A DNA stretch of 64,000 nt from VRUE01 sp963824705 (GTDB taxonomy: Bacteria > Actinomycetota > Thermoleophilia > Solirubrobacterales > 70-9): assembly GCA_963824705.1 (NCBI GenBank), contig CAWGQE010000003.1, positions 930,001-994,000 of the forward strand, given 5' to 3'. Position 1 is the stretch's first letter, and each line of letters begins with the position of its first letter. Below are positions 48,546-56,904 of this stretch, piece after piece. The notes below the pieces were generated by a model, which was not told the DNA's origin, ran no database searches, and saw only the letters and a list, made by a program, of their open reading frames with translations. The position numbers and the translations under genes are program-made.

Positions 48546-49838
48546 ATGTACGACAAAGCCAAAATCTGGGTTGAGGGGGGGGCTGGTGGGAATGGGTGCG
48601 TGAGCTTTCGACGGGAGGCTCATGTTCCGCGCGGTGGCCCTGACGGCGGGGACGGTGGGCACGGTGGCGACGTGGTGCTCGTCTGCGATGCCAGCCGTCG
48701 CGATCTTGGGGGGCTGCGGGGTAGCAAGCACTTTCGGGCTGGGCGTGGGAAGGGTGGCGAAGGGTCCAATCGGCACGGGGCTCGGGGGGAGGAGCTCTTG
48801 ATTCCTGTGCCTGCTGGGACGCAAGCCGAAGCTGTCGATGGGAGTCGGATCGACCTTGTCGAAGCCGGACAGCGGGCTGTGATTGCCCATGGGGGGCGTG
48901 GGGGGCATGGCAATAAGCGGTTCTCGACTTCCGTGCGGCAGGCCCCCCGGTTTTCCGAGAAGGGGACCTCGGGCGAGGAGGGCTGGATCGAGGTGCGGTT
49001 GAAGCTGCTGGCCGACGTCGGGCTCGTGGGGCTGCCCAACGCCGGCAAGTCCTCTCTGCTGGGACGGTTGACGCGGGCGGAGCCGAAGGTCGGCGACTAC
49101 CCGTTCACGACGCTCTCGCCGGTGCTGGGGACGATCGAAGGCGAGGATCGGCAGGCTGTGGTCGCCGATATCCCCGGCTTGATCGAAGGCGCGGCAGAGG
49201 GGGCGGGGCTGGGGCACGAGTTCCTTGCCCACGTCGAGCGCTGCTCGATGCTCGTCCACCTTGTCGACCTGGCGCCGACCGAAGGCGATCCGGAGTCGAA
49301 CTACGAGGCTGTGCGCGAGGAGCTGGTCGCCTACGGTGCTGGCCTCGAGCAACTCCCAGAGGTCCTCCTTCTCTCAAAGCGGGACCTGCTCCCAACTGAG
49401 CGGGTGGAGGAGGTGGTTGGTGAGTGGCGGCAGCGATTCGGCGCCCGGGTGAAGGGCGTGCTGGCGGCTTCCGCCGCGACCGGCGAGGGCCTGGAAGAGC
49501 TGCGTGGCCTGATCCTCTCCGAGCTGCCCGAAAACGTTCCGGCACGCCCTGAGCGCCACGAGGCCGGCCCGGCCGAATTCGAGGTCGAGCACCGCGTCTA
49601 CCGTCCGGTGGGGGAGGGCGGCTACTCGGTCGAGCGCGAGGGCGAGGGCGCTTTCCGCATCCTCGGCCGCGGTGTCGAGCTGCTCTTCGAGCGCCACGAT
49701 CTCAAAAACGAAGAGGCGCTGGCTTATCTGGAGCAACGCCTAAAAGAGATCGGTGTGATCGCCGCGCTGAAAGCGGCCGGCTTTGAGGCGGGTAACGACG
49801 TCCGCGTCGGCGAGCACGAGCTCGAGCTGCATCCATGA
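48546..49838 (+). CDS. obgE: Obg-family GTPase
   Basis: A ribosome-assembly GTPase of 430 residues. The N-terminal Gly-rich Obg fold (AKIWVEGGAGGNGCVSFRRE) is followed by the G domain: G1 GLPNAGKSS near residue 165, switch DYPFTTLSPVLG, G3 DIPGL, G4 SKRD. The C-terminal OCT domain (about 345-420) includes FRILGRGVELLFERHDL. TACTCT lies eight bases before the ATG with no ribosome-binding site. Confidence 0.95.
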   Translation: MYDKAKIWVEGGAGGNGCVSFRREAHVPRGGPDGGDGGHGGDVVLVCDASRRDLGGLRGSKHFRAGRGKGGEGSNRHGARGEELLIPVPAGTQAEAVDGSRIDLVEAGQRAVIAHGGRGGHGNKRFSTSVRQAPRFSEKGTSGEEGWIEVRLKLLADVGLVGLPNAGKSSLLGRLTRAEPKVGDYPFTTLSPVLGTIEGEDRQAVVADIPGLIEGAAEGAGLGHEFLAHVERCSMLVHLVDLAPTEGDPESNYEAVREELVAYGAGLEQLPEVLLLSKRDLLPTERVEEVVGEWRQRFGARVKGVLAASAATGEGLEELRGLILSELPENVPARPERHEAGPAEFEVEHRVYRPVGEGGYSVEREGEGAFRILGRGVELLFERHDLKNEEALAYLEQRLKEIGVIAALKAAGFEAGNDVRVGEHELELHP

Positions 49839-49854
49839 CCGAAGGTGCAACGTT

Positions 49855-50652
49855 TTGAGCGCGACACAGCAGCAGAAGGCAGTTGCATTTCGCTCCCTGC
49901 ACGAGGGCGAGCCATTCGTCATTCCCAATCCCTGGGACGCCGGCTCGGCGCGGGTCCTGGAGGCCCTCGGCTTCAAGGCACTGGCGACGACCAGCTCGGG
50001 CTTCGCCTTCACGCTCGGCCGCCCGGACGGCGGGGTCACCCTCGACGAGCTCGTCGAGCACGTGCGCTTGGTCGACGGAGCAACGAGCTTGCCCCTCTCG
50101 GTCGATCTCGAGAACGGCTTCGGGCCCAACCCCGAGGATGCGGCTCGGGCGATCTCCCGGGTGGCGGAGGCGGGAGCGGTCGGTGGCTCGATCGAGGACT
50201 ACGAGACAGGGGACGGGATCTACGCGCTCGCCCACGCGGTAGAGCGGATCGAGGCGGCTCGTCGGGCGGCTGAGAGCCTGAGTGTCCCCTTCATGCTCAC
50301 CGCTCGCGCTGAGAACCACATCCGCGGCAATCCTGACCTTGACGACACGATCGCCCGCCTGCAGGCCTACGAGCGTGCCGGTGCCGACGTGCTCTTCGCG
50401 CCGGGCCTGGGCGACGCCGAGGAGATCCGAGCCGTCTGCGACGCGGTGAGCAAGCCGGTGAACGTGCTTGGCCGCTCCGGGCTGTCTGTCGCCGAGATCG
50501 CCGCCGCCGGTGCCCAACGGATCAGCGTTGGCGGCAGTCTCACCTGGGCAGCCGTCGAGGCGATGGCAGGAGCGGCGGAACGGATTCGCGATGCTGGCGA
50601 CCTCGATGGCTTGGGCGTGCCCACCCGAGTGAGGAAGTGGCTCGCGGGCTGA
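49855..50652 (+). CDS. isocitrate lyase/PEP mutase superfamily protein
   Basis: A TIM-barrel protein of about 265 residues. AFRSLHEGEPFVIPNPWDAG and KALATTSSGFA match the oxaloacetate decarboxylase/PEP mutase-like group, with the metal-binding Asp/Glu in VDLENGFG and the downstream ENHIRGNPDLDDTIARLQAY. The catalytic Cys loop of true isocitrate lyases is not evident. TTG at 49855 follows GAAGGT and gives the expected N-terminus. Reaction unknown; C-C or C-P bond chemistry on a small keto acid is likely. Confidence 0.82.
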   Translation: MSATQQQKAVAFRSLHEGEPFVIPNPWDAGSARVLEALGFKALATTSSGFAFTLGRPDGGVTLDELVEHVRLVDGATSLPLSVDLENGFGPNPEDAARAISRVAEAGAVGGSIEDYETGDGIYALAHAVERIEAARRAAESLSVPFMLTARAENHIRGNPDLDDTIARLQAYERAGADVLFAPGLGDAEEIRAVCDAVSKPVNVLGRSGLSVAEIAAAGAQRISVGGSLTWAAVEAMAGAAERIRDAGDLDGLGVPTRVRKWLAG

Positions 50653-50685
50653 GCGCGAGCGCGGCTCGGCGCCGCCCACCGCTCA

Positions 50686-50691
50686 TAGACT
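50686..50691 (+). promoter_or_regulatory. -10 box of proB, leaderless spacing
   Basis: TAGACT exactly six bases before the proB ATG; no ribosome-binding site precedes the gene. Confidence 0.55.
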
Positions 50692-50697
50692 TGCCGC

Positions 50698-51786
50698 ATG
50701 ACGCTGGTGGTCAAGCTCGGCTCCTCGATCGTCGCCGCCGACGACGGCGAGCTGCGCGAGGATGTGCTCGACTCGGTCTGCGCACAGGTAGCAGAGCTTG
50801 AGCAGGCGGGCGAGCGGGTTGCGATGGTCACCTCCGGCGCGATTGCTCGCGGCATGGGGCTGATGGACCTGCCGGCGCGACCGCGGGCAATGGACGAGCT
50901 GCAGGCCGCGTCCGCCGTCGGCCAGGGCGATCTCTTCCGGGCCTATCAGTCACGGCTGGCCGCCGGAGGTACTCGCTCGGCCCAGGTGCTGCTGACGGCG
51001 GCCGACATCGCTGCGCGCACCAACTACCTCAACGCCCGCCAGACGCTGCGCCGGCTTATCGAGTGGGGCGTGGTGCCGGTAGTCAACGAGAACGACACCA
51101 CCGCGACCGACGAGATCACCTTCGGCGACAACGACTTCCTCGCCGCCCAGGTGGCGATCCTGCTCGGGGCGCGCTTGCTGGTGCTGCTCTCGGACGTCGA
51201 CGGGCTCTACGAGACCGATCCGCGAAGCGACCCGGGGGCGGGGATGATCGCCGAGGTCGGCAGCTTCGCCGAGCTCGACGGGATGGAGATCGGCGACCGC
51301 ACCTCGGCCTTCGGCTCGGGGGGGATGCGCAGCAAGGTCGCCGCTGCGGAGATGGCCGCCGAGTCTGGTATTCCGGCGACGATCTGCAACGGCACGAAGC
51401 CGGGAACGCTGCTTTCCGCCGCCGGTGGGGGGACGGCGGGTACGCGTTTCGCCGCCCAGGCCGGCAAGGCGTCGAGCTTCAAGCTCTGGCTGAAATACGC
51501 CAAGCCGGCGAAGGGGAGGGTCGTGGTTGACGAGGGCGCCGCCCGCGTGCTGCGCGAGAGGGGGTCGAGCCTGCTGCCGGTCGGCATCACGTCGGTGGAC
51601 GGGAGCTTCGAGGCGGGCGACGCTGTCGAGGTCGCGACGGACGGCACGGTGATCGGCAAGGGGATCGCCGACTACGCCTCTCACGAGCTCTCCGCTGTAA
51701 TCGGTTTGAAGAGCGAGCAGGTGCGTGAGCTGCTTCCGCACGCTGCCGACGAGGTCATCCATCGGGACCGGTTTGTGTTGATTTAG
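50698..51786 (+). CDS. proB: glutamate 5-kinase
   Basis: The first enzyme of proline synthesis, 362 residues. The amino acid kinase domain shows VVKLGSSIVAADDG, VTSGAIARG, VPVVNENDTTATDEI and LSDVDGLYETDP. A C-terminal PUA domain (about 270-355, KGRVVVDEGAARVLRERG) is present. It is followed after 45 bp by proA, the next step. Confidence 0.96.
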   Translation: MTLVVKLGSSIVAADDGELREDVLDSVCAQVAELEQAGERVAMVTSGAIARGMGLMDLPARPRAMDELQAASAVGQGDLFRAYQSRLAAGGTRSAQVLLTAADIAARTNYLNARQTLRRLIEWGVVPVVNENDTTATDEITFGDNDFLAAQVAILLGARLLVLLSDVDGLYETDPRSDPGAGMIAEVGSFAELDGMEIGDRTSAFGSGGMRSKVAAAEMAAESGIPATICNGTKPGTLLSAAGGGTAGTRFAAQAGKASSFKLWLKYAKPAKGRVVVDEGAARVLRERGSSLLPVGITSVDGSFEAGDAVEVATDGTVIGKGIADYASHELSAVIGLKSEQVRELLPHAADEVIHRDRFVLI

Positions 51787-51794
51787 CACTAGCT

Positions 51795-51806
51795 TGGGGC
51801 GCCCCA
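51795..51806. terminator. 12-bp palindrome between proB and proA
   Basis: TGGGGCGCCCCA, a perfect palindrome in the 45-bp gap. It is too short of a loop to be a normal RNA hairpin and could be a protein-binding site instead. TACCCT at 51819-51824 lies seven bases before the proA ATG. Confidence 0.3.
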
Positions 51807-51831
51807 CCCCCGCCAGTTACCCTTAACGCCC

Positions 51832-53097
51832 ATGGCCGTTGCTGCGAAAACCGTTGCTGAAAGCTGCTCTGCGGCGCAGCGAGCGGCACGCGATCTTGGC
51901 GCGGCATCGACCGACGTCAAGAACGCCGCCTTGGCGGCGATCGCGCGTTTGCTCGGCGAGCGGGTCGAGGGCGTGCTCGAGGCGAATGCCGCCGATCTGG
52001 CCGATGAGCGTGCCGACGGGCTCACTCCGGCGCTGCAGGATCGGCTCGCGCTGAGCGCGGAGCGGGTCGCGGCAATGGCCGACGGCGTGCGGGCGGTTGC
52101 CGGGCTGGACGACCCGATCGGCGAGCTGCTCGACCGCAAAACCTTGGAGAGCGGGCTCGAGCTGACGAAGCTGCGTGTTCCCCTCGGGGTCGTCGCCGTC
52201 GTCTACGAGGCGCGGCCGAACGTGACGATCGACTGCGCGGCGCTGACGATCAAGAGCGGCAACGCGATCGTCCTGCGCGGCTCGAGCTATGCCGAGCGCA
52301 CCAACGGGGCGTTGGCGGCGATCGTGCGCGAGGCGCTCGAGGAGGCCGGGCTGCCGGCGGACGCGGCGGTGCTCCTGGCCGGCGGCGGGCACGAGGACCT
52401 GGCCGAGCTGGCGACCCAGGAGGAGACCGTAGACCTGCTCATCCCTCGTGGTGGCGAAGGTCTGAAGAACGCGCTCAAGGACGTCGCGACCATGCCGGTG
52501 ATCTTCGCGGCCGCCGGCAACTGCCATGTCTACGTCCACGCCGACGCCGACCTCGAGATGGCGCGGCGGATCGCGGTCAACGCGAAGACGCAGCGCCCCG
52601 GTGTCTGCAACGCGGCCGAGACGCTGCTGGTCGACGCGGCGGTCGCGGAAGAGTTCTTGCCCGGGACGCTCGCCGAGCTGCGCGACGCCGATGTCGAGCT
52701 GGTCGGCGACGAGCGCGCCCGGGCAGCCGCCGGCGGAGTCGAGGTCGGTCCGGCCGGCGAAGAGGACTGGGATAGCGAGTACCTCGATCTGAAGCTCGCC
52801 GTCGCCGTCGTCGACTCGCTCGATCAGGCGATCGATCACGTCAACCGTCACGGCACCCGTCACTCCGAGGCGATCGTCACTCGCTCCGACGACGCAGCCG
52901 CGCGCTTCGCCGCCGAGGTGGACGCCGCCGCCGTCTACACCAACGCCTCGACCCGCTTCACCGACGGCTTCGAGTTCGGGATGGGGGCGGAGATCGGCAA
53001 CTCGACCCAGAAGCTGCACGCCCGCGGCCCGATTGGCCTGCGCGAGTTGACCACCTACAAGTACGTCGTCCACGGCGACGGCCAAGTGCGTGAGTAA
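51832..53097 (+). CDS. proA: gamma-glutamyl phosphate reductase
   Basis: The second enzyme of proline synthesis, 421 residues, an aldehyde dehydrogenase-fold protein that reduces glutamyl-5-phosphate with NADPH. PLGVVAVVYEARPNVTIDCA and KSGNAIVLRGSS form the cofactor region; the catalytic Cys is in GVCNAAETLLVD; GAEIGNSTQKLHARGPIGL is the C-terminal signature. Its end overlaps nadD by eight bases. Confidence 0.96.
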   Translation: MAVAAKTVAESCSAAQRAARDLGAASTDVKNAALAAIARLLGERVEGVLEANAADLADERADGLTPALQDRLALSAERVAAMADGVRAVAGLDDPIGELLDRKTLESGLELTKLRVPLGVVAVVYEARPNVTIDCAALTIKSGNAIVLRGSSYAERTNGALAAIVREALEEAGLPADAAVLLAGGGHEDLAELATQEETVDLLIPRGGEGLKNALKDVATMPVIFAAAGNCHVYVHADADLEMARRIAVNAKTQRPGVCNAAETLLVDAAVAEEFLPGTLAELRDADVELVGDERARAAAGGVEVGPAGEEDWDSEYLDLKLAVAVVDSLDQAIDHVNRHGTRHSEAIVTRSDDAAARFAAEVDAAAVYTNASTRFTDGFEFGMGAEIGNSTQKLHARGPIGLRELTTYKYVVHGDGQVRE

Positions 53098-53716
53098 CGC
53101 CCCGGGGACCGACAGCGCTCGTCCCGCGATCGGCGTCCTCGGCTCGGCTTTCAACCCGCCCCACCTTGGGCACCTCGCGCTTGCCCAGGAGGCGCTCTGG
53201 CAGCTCGGGCTCGACGAGGTCGTGCTGGTGCCGACCGGCGAGGCGCCGCACAAGCGGATACACGACGATCCCGGCCGGGAGCTGCGGCTGGCGATGACGC
53301 GGCTCGCCGCCGCCGACGACCCGCGCTTCACCGTCTCCACGCTGGAGGTCGAACGCGAGGGGCCGTCCTACACGTATGAGACCTTGGAATTGCTTGCACG
53401 CGAAAGGGAAGAACCGGACTTGGTGTTCGTAATGGGGGCGGACGCCGCCGTCGGGTTCGAGAGCTGGCGCGAGCCGCGGCGGGTGGTCGGGCTGGCGCGG
53501 CTGGCGGTGGCGCGCCGCTCGGGCATATCCGAGGCCGACGTGGGCGCGGTGATGCGCGGCGTCAGCGCCGAGGGGAAGGCGACGATGCTCGAGATGCCGC
53601 AGTTCGGCGTCTCCTCCTCCGCCGTGCGCGAGCGGGCGGCGGCCGGCAGGCCGCTGCGCTACCTCGTGCCGGAGGCGGTCGCGCGGTTCATCGAGGAGAA
53701 GGGGATCTACTCATGA
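53090..53716 (+). CDS. nadD: nicotinate-nucleotide adenylyltransferase
   Basis: NAD synthesis enzyme of 208 residues that adenylates nicotinate mononucleotide. GSAFNPPHLGHLALAQEA holds the nucleotide-binding (H/T)xGH motif, and FGVSSSAVRERAAAGRPLRY is the C-terminal ISSTxIR-type motif. The GTG start lies inside proA. The stop overlaps rsfS (ATGA), the standard nadD-rsfS pairing. Confidence 0.94.
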   Translation: MSNAPGTDSARPAIGVLGSAFNPPHLGHLALAQEALWQLGLDEVVLVPTGEAPHKRIHDDPGRELRLAMTRLAAADDPRFTVSTLEVEREGPSYTYETLELLAREREEPDLVFVMGADAAVGFESWREPRRVVGLARLAVARRSGISEADVGAVMRGVSAEGKATMLEMPQFGVSSSAVRERAAAGRPLRYLVPEAVARFIEEKGIYS

Positions 53717-54114
53717 GCGGCCTCGAGTCCGAGGCGCTGACGCGGCGGCTGGCCGAGCTGGCCGACTCGAAAGGGGCGACCGAGATCGTCGTCCTCGACA
53801 TGCGCGGCCTCGCCGCCTATACGGACTTCCTGGCGATCTGCACGGCGCGCAACGAACGCCAGGCGCGGGCGATAGTCGACGAGGTCAAGTTGCGCCTCAA
53901 GGGGGAGCATGCGTTGTTGCCCGGCGGGGTCGACGGGGAGGGGGCGGCCGGCTGGATCGTGCTCGACTACCTCGACGCCGTCCTGCACGTCTTCACCGCC
54001 GAGGAAAGGGAGCGCTACCAGCTCGAGGACCTCTGGCGCGAGGCGCCGCGGCTCGAGTTGCAACTGTCACAGGATGGCGTCCGAGGGCACCTCTACGGTG
54101 CCGCGCATGGCTAG
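53713..54114 (+). CDS. rsfS: ribosome silencing factor RsfS
   Basis: A 133-residue RsfS/Iojap protein that binds L14 and blocks subunit joining under starvation. ATEIVVLDMRGLAAYTDFLAICTARNERQARAI and WIVLDYLDAVLHVFTAEERERYQLEDLW are characteristic. It overlaps the DivIVA-like gene by eight bases. Confidence 0.94.
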   Translation: MSGLESEALTRRLAELADSKGATEIVVLDMRGLAAYTDFLAICTARNERQARAIVDEVKLRLKGEHALLPGGVDGEGAAGWIVLDYLDAVLHVFTAEERERYQLEDLWREAPRLELQLSQDGVRGHLYGAAHG

Positions 54115-54808
54115 CTTCAAGCGGGCGCTCTTCGGCTACAGCCGTTACGAAGTCGACGCGGCGATGTCGGCGCGCGACGCGGCGATCTCCGCCGTCGAGC
54201 ACCACGCGTCCAGCGCGGATTCCGAACTGGCCTCGCTCTCGGGAATGGTGATCGAGCGCGAGCGTGAGATCCGCGGCCTGACCGAGCGCCTGCGGGAAGC
54301 CGACGAGCGCCATGAGCGCAGCATCGTCTCCCTGCACGCGGTCTCCGAGCGGCTGGAGGAGATCCAGTCGCAGGCACGTGGGCAGGCGACGCGGATCCGG
54401 ATGAAGGCCCTGCGCGAGGCCGTAGAGGTGAGCCGGCGCACGCAGGATCTTGCCGAGGTCCATGAGAGTTCGACGAACGGTGCCGAGCCGGCGGCGCCCG
54501 CCAGCGCCGAGGCTGCCCTGGGACAGCTCTTCGAGGGTCTGATCAAGCTCGAGATCGGCCCGCTCGGAGACTTCTCGCAGCTGGTCGGCTTCGAAAACGC
54601 GGTCGGTCGTCTCGGGGCCTCGGAGATCTCGGTCGAACGCTTCTCCGAGGGCCGCGCGACGCTCTCGATGCGGCTCGACGAGCCCGTCGACCTCCTTCGT
54701 GAGCTGGAAGAGAACGCTCCCTTCGACTTCAACATCCGCCGCACCGCCGACGACAACCTGGTCCTCGACGTGGACGACGATCAGGACCCAGAGCAGCGCG
54801 CCGCGTAG
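54107..54808 (+). CDS. DivIVA-like coiled-coil protein
   Basis: A 233-residue protein. The start ASFKRALFGYSRYEVDAAMSAR resembles the DivIVA N-terminal lipid-binding motif (F-x-x-x-x-x-G-Y-x-x-x-E-V-D), followed by a long heptad region (about 30-125). The C-terminal domain (LKLEIGPLGDFSQLVGFENAVG-like) appears globular and is not recognised; similar ends act in receptor or chemotaxis-like proteins. It probably marks poles or septa. ATG 54107 lies eight bases inside rsfS. Confidence 0.7.
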   Translation: MASFKRALFGYSRYEVDAAMSARDAAISAVEHHASSADSELASLSGMVIEREREIRGLTERLREADERHERSIVSLHAVSERLEEIQSQARGQATRIRMKALREAVEVSRRTQDLAEVHESSTNGAEPAAPASAEAALGQLFEGLIKLEIGPLGDFSQLVGFENAVGRLGASEISVERFSEGRATLSMRLDEPVDLLRELEENAPFDFNIRRTADDNLVLDVDDDQDPEQRAA

Positions 54809-54832
54809 CTCCCGGCGTCGTCACCCAACCTC

Positions 54833-54838
54833 TAAACT
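54833..54838 (+). promoter_or_regulatory. -10 box of the tRNA-Ala gene
   Basis: TAAACT, 11 bp before the first base of the tRNA and in the gap after the DivIVA-like gene. Confidence 0.45.
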
Positions 54839-54849
54839 CAGCACCCTGC

Positions 54850-54922
54850 GGGGCTATAGCTCAGCTGGAAGAGCGTCTGACTGGCAGTCAGGAGGTCGTG
54901 GGTTCGAGCCCCACTAGCTCCA
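54850..54922 (+). tRNA. tRNA-Ala (anticodon GGC)
   Basis: A 73-base cloverleaf. Acceptor GGGGCTA pairs with TAGCTCC with one G-T wobble, discriminator A. D stem GCTC/GAGC, anticodon loop CTGGCAG with GGC at 54883-54885, T arm GTGGG-TTCGAGC-CCCAC. The variable loop is short. The 3' CCA is not encoded, as is common in this phylum. Confidence 0.95.
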
Positions 54923-54953
54923 TTCCCCACGCAACGATCGGCCACGCGCCTGC

Positions 54954-56030
54954 TTAATTTGTCGCGAGCGTGCGGGCCAGAAACCTCCGCAACCGGCGCT
55001 GGTAGAGCGTGGGAGCCACGTTCCATGACTCGGTATGGCCGGCATGCGGGACGCGGTAGTAGGTCACCCAGTGGGGCAGCTCGGCGGCGAAGGCGTCGCT
55101 GGTCGAGATCGGCACGACCTTGTCGTCGGTGCCGTGGAAGAGCAGGATCGGCAGCTGGAAGGCTTCGGGGTGCCGAAGGGCATCGAGGTTGTCCCAGTCG
55201 GCGTCGATACGGGCGTCGATCGCCCACTCGACCGGCAGGGCGCCGAGGGCCGGGAACCCCAACCGGGTGGCGTTGAATTCGAGGATCCGCTTCCAGTCGA
55301 GAGCCGGCGCGTCGAGGACGAGACCGGCGACGCGCGATGCCAGGGGCGAGCGCTGCATGAACTGCGTGACGATCGCGCCGCCCATCGAGTAGCCGGCGAG
55401 CAGGAGGCGCCGCGCCCCGTGGGCGAGCGCGTAGCGGGCAGCGGCTGCAAGATCACGCCACTCGGTCAGGCCCATGTGGTGGAAGCCGTCCGGGCTCGGC
55501 GGCGCGCCGAGGTCCTCGCGGTAAGCGATCAGCAGGGTCGGTAGCCCGGCCCGGTGCAGAGTTGGGACAAGGCGCAATCCCTCCTGCGGAGTTCCGTTGA
55601 TCCCGTGTATGACGATCGCCCAGGTATCGCCCCCGGCGGGAACCGACCAGGCCGGCATCGGACCGAGTTCGTCGGGGACCCTCACTTCGTCGGAGCGAAG
55701 GTCAAATGCCTGCTCGGGATCTCCGACGTATACGTTCGCTTCGACCCCGACGTCCATTTCGGGCACCAGGTATCCGTGCACCTCACGCAGCCGGCGGGTC
55801 ACCGTCTCGGCATTGGCGGCAGTGATCGCGCCGACGATCGCGTGGCCCCCCGTCCAGTCGAGCCCGTAGACGCCGGGGCGCTCCGAGTCTTCGTTCCGGG
55901 CGAGGACGATCCGGCCTGGCGGCAGCGCTTCGACCCGCGTGCTCGCGGTCCAGTCGGAGTGGTCCGGGACAAGCACGGCGTCCGAGAAGTGCCAGCTGAT
56001 CGCGGCGACTATCAGGAGCAGGACGATCAC
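54954..56030 (-). CDS. membrane-anchored alpha/beta hydrolase
   Basis: A 358-residue protein with an N-terminal TM segment (MIVLLLIVAAISWHF) and a C-terminal alpha/beta hydrolase domain. The nucleophile Ser is in LAGYSMGGAIV, the Asp in LFHGTDDKVVP and the His in VPHAGHTESW, so the triad is complete. The first 140 residues are less typical and may be an extracytoplasmic lid. It probably works outside the membrane on an ester or peptide; the substrate is unknown. It is convergent with the tRNA. Confidence 0.87.
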   Translation of the reverse strand: MIVLLLIVAAISWHFSDAVLVPDHSDWTASTRVEALPPGRIVLARNEDSERPGVYGLDWTGGHAIVGAITAANAETVTRRLREVHGYLVPEMDVGVEANVYVGDPEQAFDLRSDEVRVPDELGPMPAWSVPAGGDTWAIVIHGINGTPQEGLRLVPTLHRAGLPTLLIAYREDLGAPPSPDGFHHMGLTEWRDLAAAARYALAHGARRLLLAGYSMGGAIVTQFMQRSPLASRVAGLVLDAPALDWKRILEFNATRLGFPALGALPVEWAIDARIDADWDNLDALRHPEAFQLPILLFHGTDDKVVPISTSDAFAAELPHWVTYYRVPHAGHTESWNVAPTLYQRRLRRFLARTLATN

Positions 56031-56083
56031 CGGCGCAGCCTACTTCGCTCAATCGTTGCCCCCCGAGTGCCGATGATCAGGCG

Positions 56084-56791
56084 ATGAACAGCGCGAACGA
56101 GCATGTGTTTTCGCACGGCATGCAGGACACGCGGGACACCCTCGAGGCCTGGAACGGGCGCCCGTGGGCCGTCCTGCGCAGTTGGCTGGCCCTCAGCCTG
56201 GCGATCGCGCTGTCGCTGCTGGGCGCGGTCTGGGTGGTCTCGGGACTGCTGACGCCCGACATCAGCCCGATTCACCTGCCGGGTCTGACCGAACCGCAGG
56301 ATCTCGGGGACCTGCTGCCGATTCTCTGGCGCAACTCGCTGGTCCTCGCCCTGCACGCGACGGCCTGTGTCGCCGGCTTCATCGCCGGCGCCTCGATGCC
56401 GATCGCCGCCGCTCAGCGCAGCGGCCTCTCGCGCTGGGTCCATGTCAAGGCGGGTCAGTTCGCGATCCTCTTCGTCGCCGCCGTCACCCTCTTCTCGCTC
56501 CTCACCCAGTCCCTCTATCTCGGCTTTCAGGGCGCGACTGTCGCTTCCCAGCTCGACATCTCCCGCGCCGTCCTCATCCTCACCGTGCTGCCCCACGCGA
56601 TCCCCGAGCTGACCGCCCTCTTCCTCCCCCTTGCCGCCTGGCTGATCGCCAGCCGCCGCGGCGAGTGGAACCAGCTCCTCGCGGCCACCTTCCTCACCGT
56701 TGCGATCGCGATCCCGACCCTCGTCGCGGCGGCGACGATCGAGGTCTACATCTGGCCTCACATCCTCGAGGCGGTCTCGCCCGTCGTATAA
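56084..56791 (+). CDS. SpoIIM-like (DUF95) membrane protein
   Basis: A 235-residue protein with about five TM helices. Features shared with the stage II sporulation protein M family are WRNSLVLALHATACVAGFIAG and LPHAIPELTALFLPLAAWLIA. In sporulating bacteria SpoIIM helps engulfment, but the wider family occurs in non-sporulating actinobacteria and its role there is unknown. It is followed by a hairpin. Confidence 0.75.
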   Translation: MNSANEHVFSHGMQDTRDTLEAWNGRPWAVLRSWLALSLAIALSLLGAVWVVSGLLTPDISPIHLPGLTEPQDLGDLLPILWRNSLVLALHATACVAGFIAGASMPIAAAQRSGLSRWVHVKAGQFAILFVAAVTLFSLLTQSLYLGFQGATVASQLDISRAVLILTVLPHAIPELTALFLPLAAWLIASRRGEWNQLLAATFLTVAIAIPTLVAAATIEVYIWPHILEAVSPVV

Positions 56792-56792
56792 A

Positions 56793-56828
56793 CCACCGCC
56801 TCCTCCGCTTCGCGTCCGGGGGCGGTGG
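56793..56828 (+). terminator. hairpin after the SpoIIM-like gene
   Basis: CCACCGCC at 56793-56800 pairs with GGCGGTGG at 56821-56828, and three further pairs extend the stem inward. It starts two bases after the stop codon. No T tract follows. Confidence 0.5.
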
Positions 56829-56892
56829 CTATGCGCCGTATCGGCGCCGCTCGCAAAGAATCAGATTGCGATGCTCGCTAATTGGTTCTTCA

Positions 56893-56898
56893 TAGGAT
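56893..56898 (+). promoter_or_regulatory. -10 box of leuS, leaderless spacing
   Basis: TAGGAT exactly six bases before the leuS ATG, without a ribosome-binding site. An AT-rich stretch (ATTGGTTCTTCA) lies before it. Confidence 0.5.
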
Positions 56899-56904
56899 GC
56901 CGAC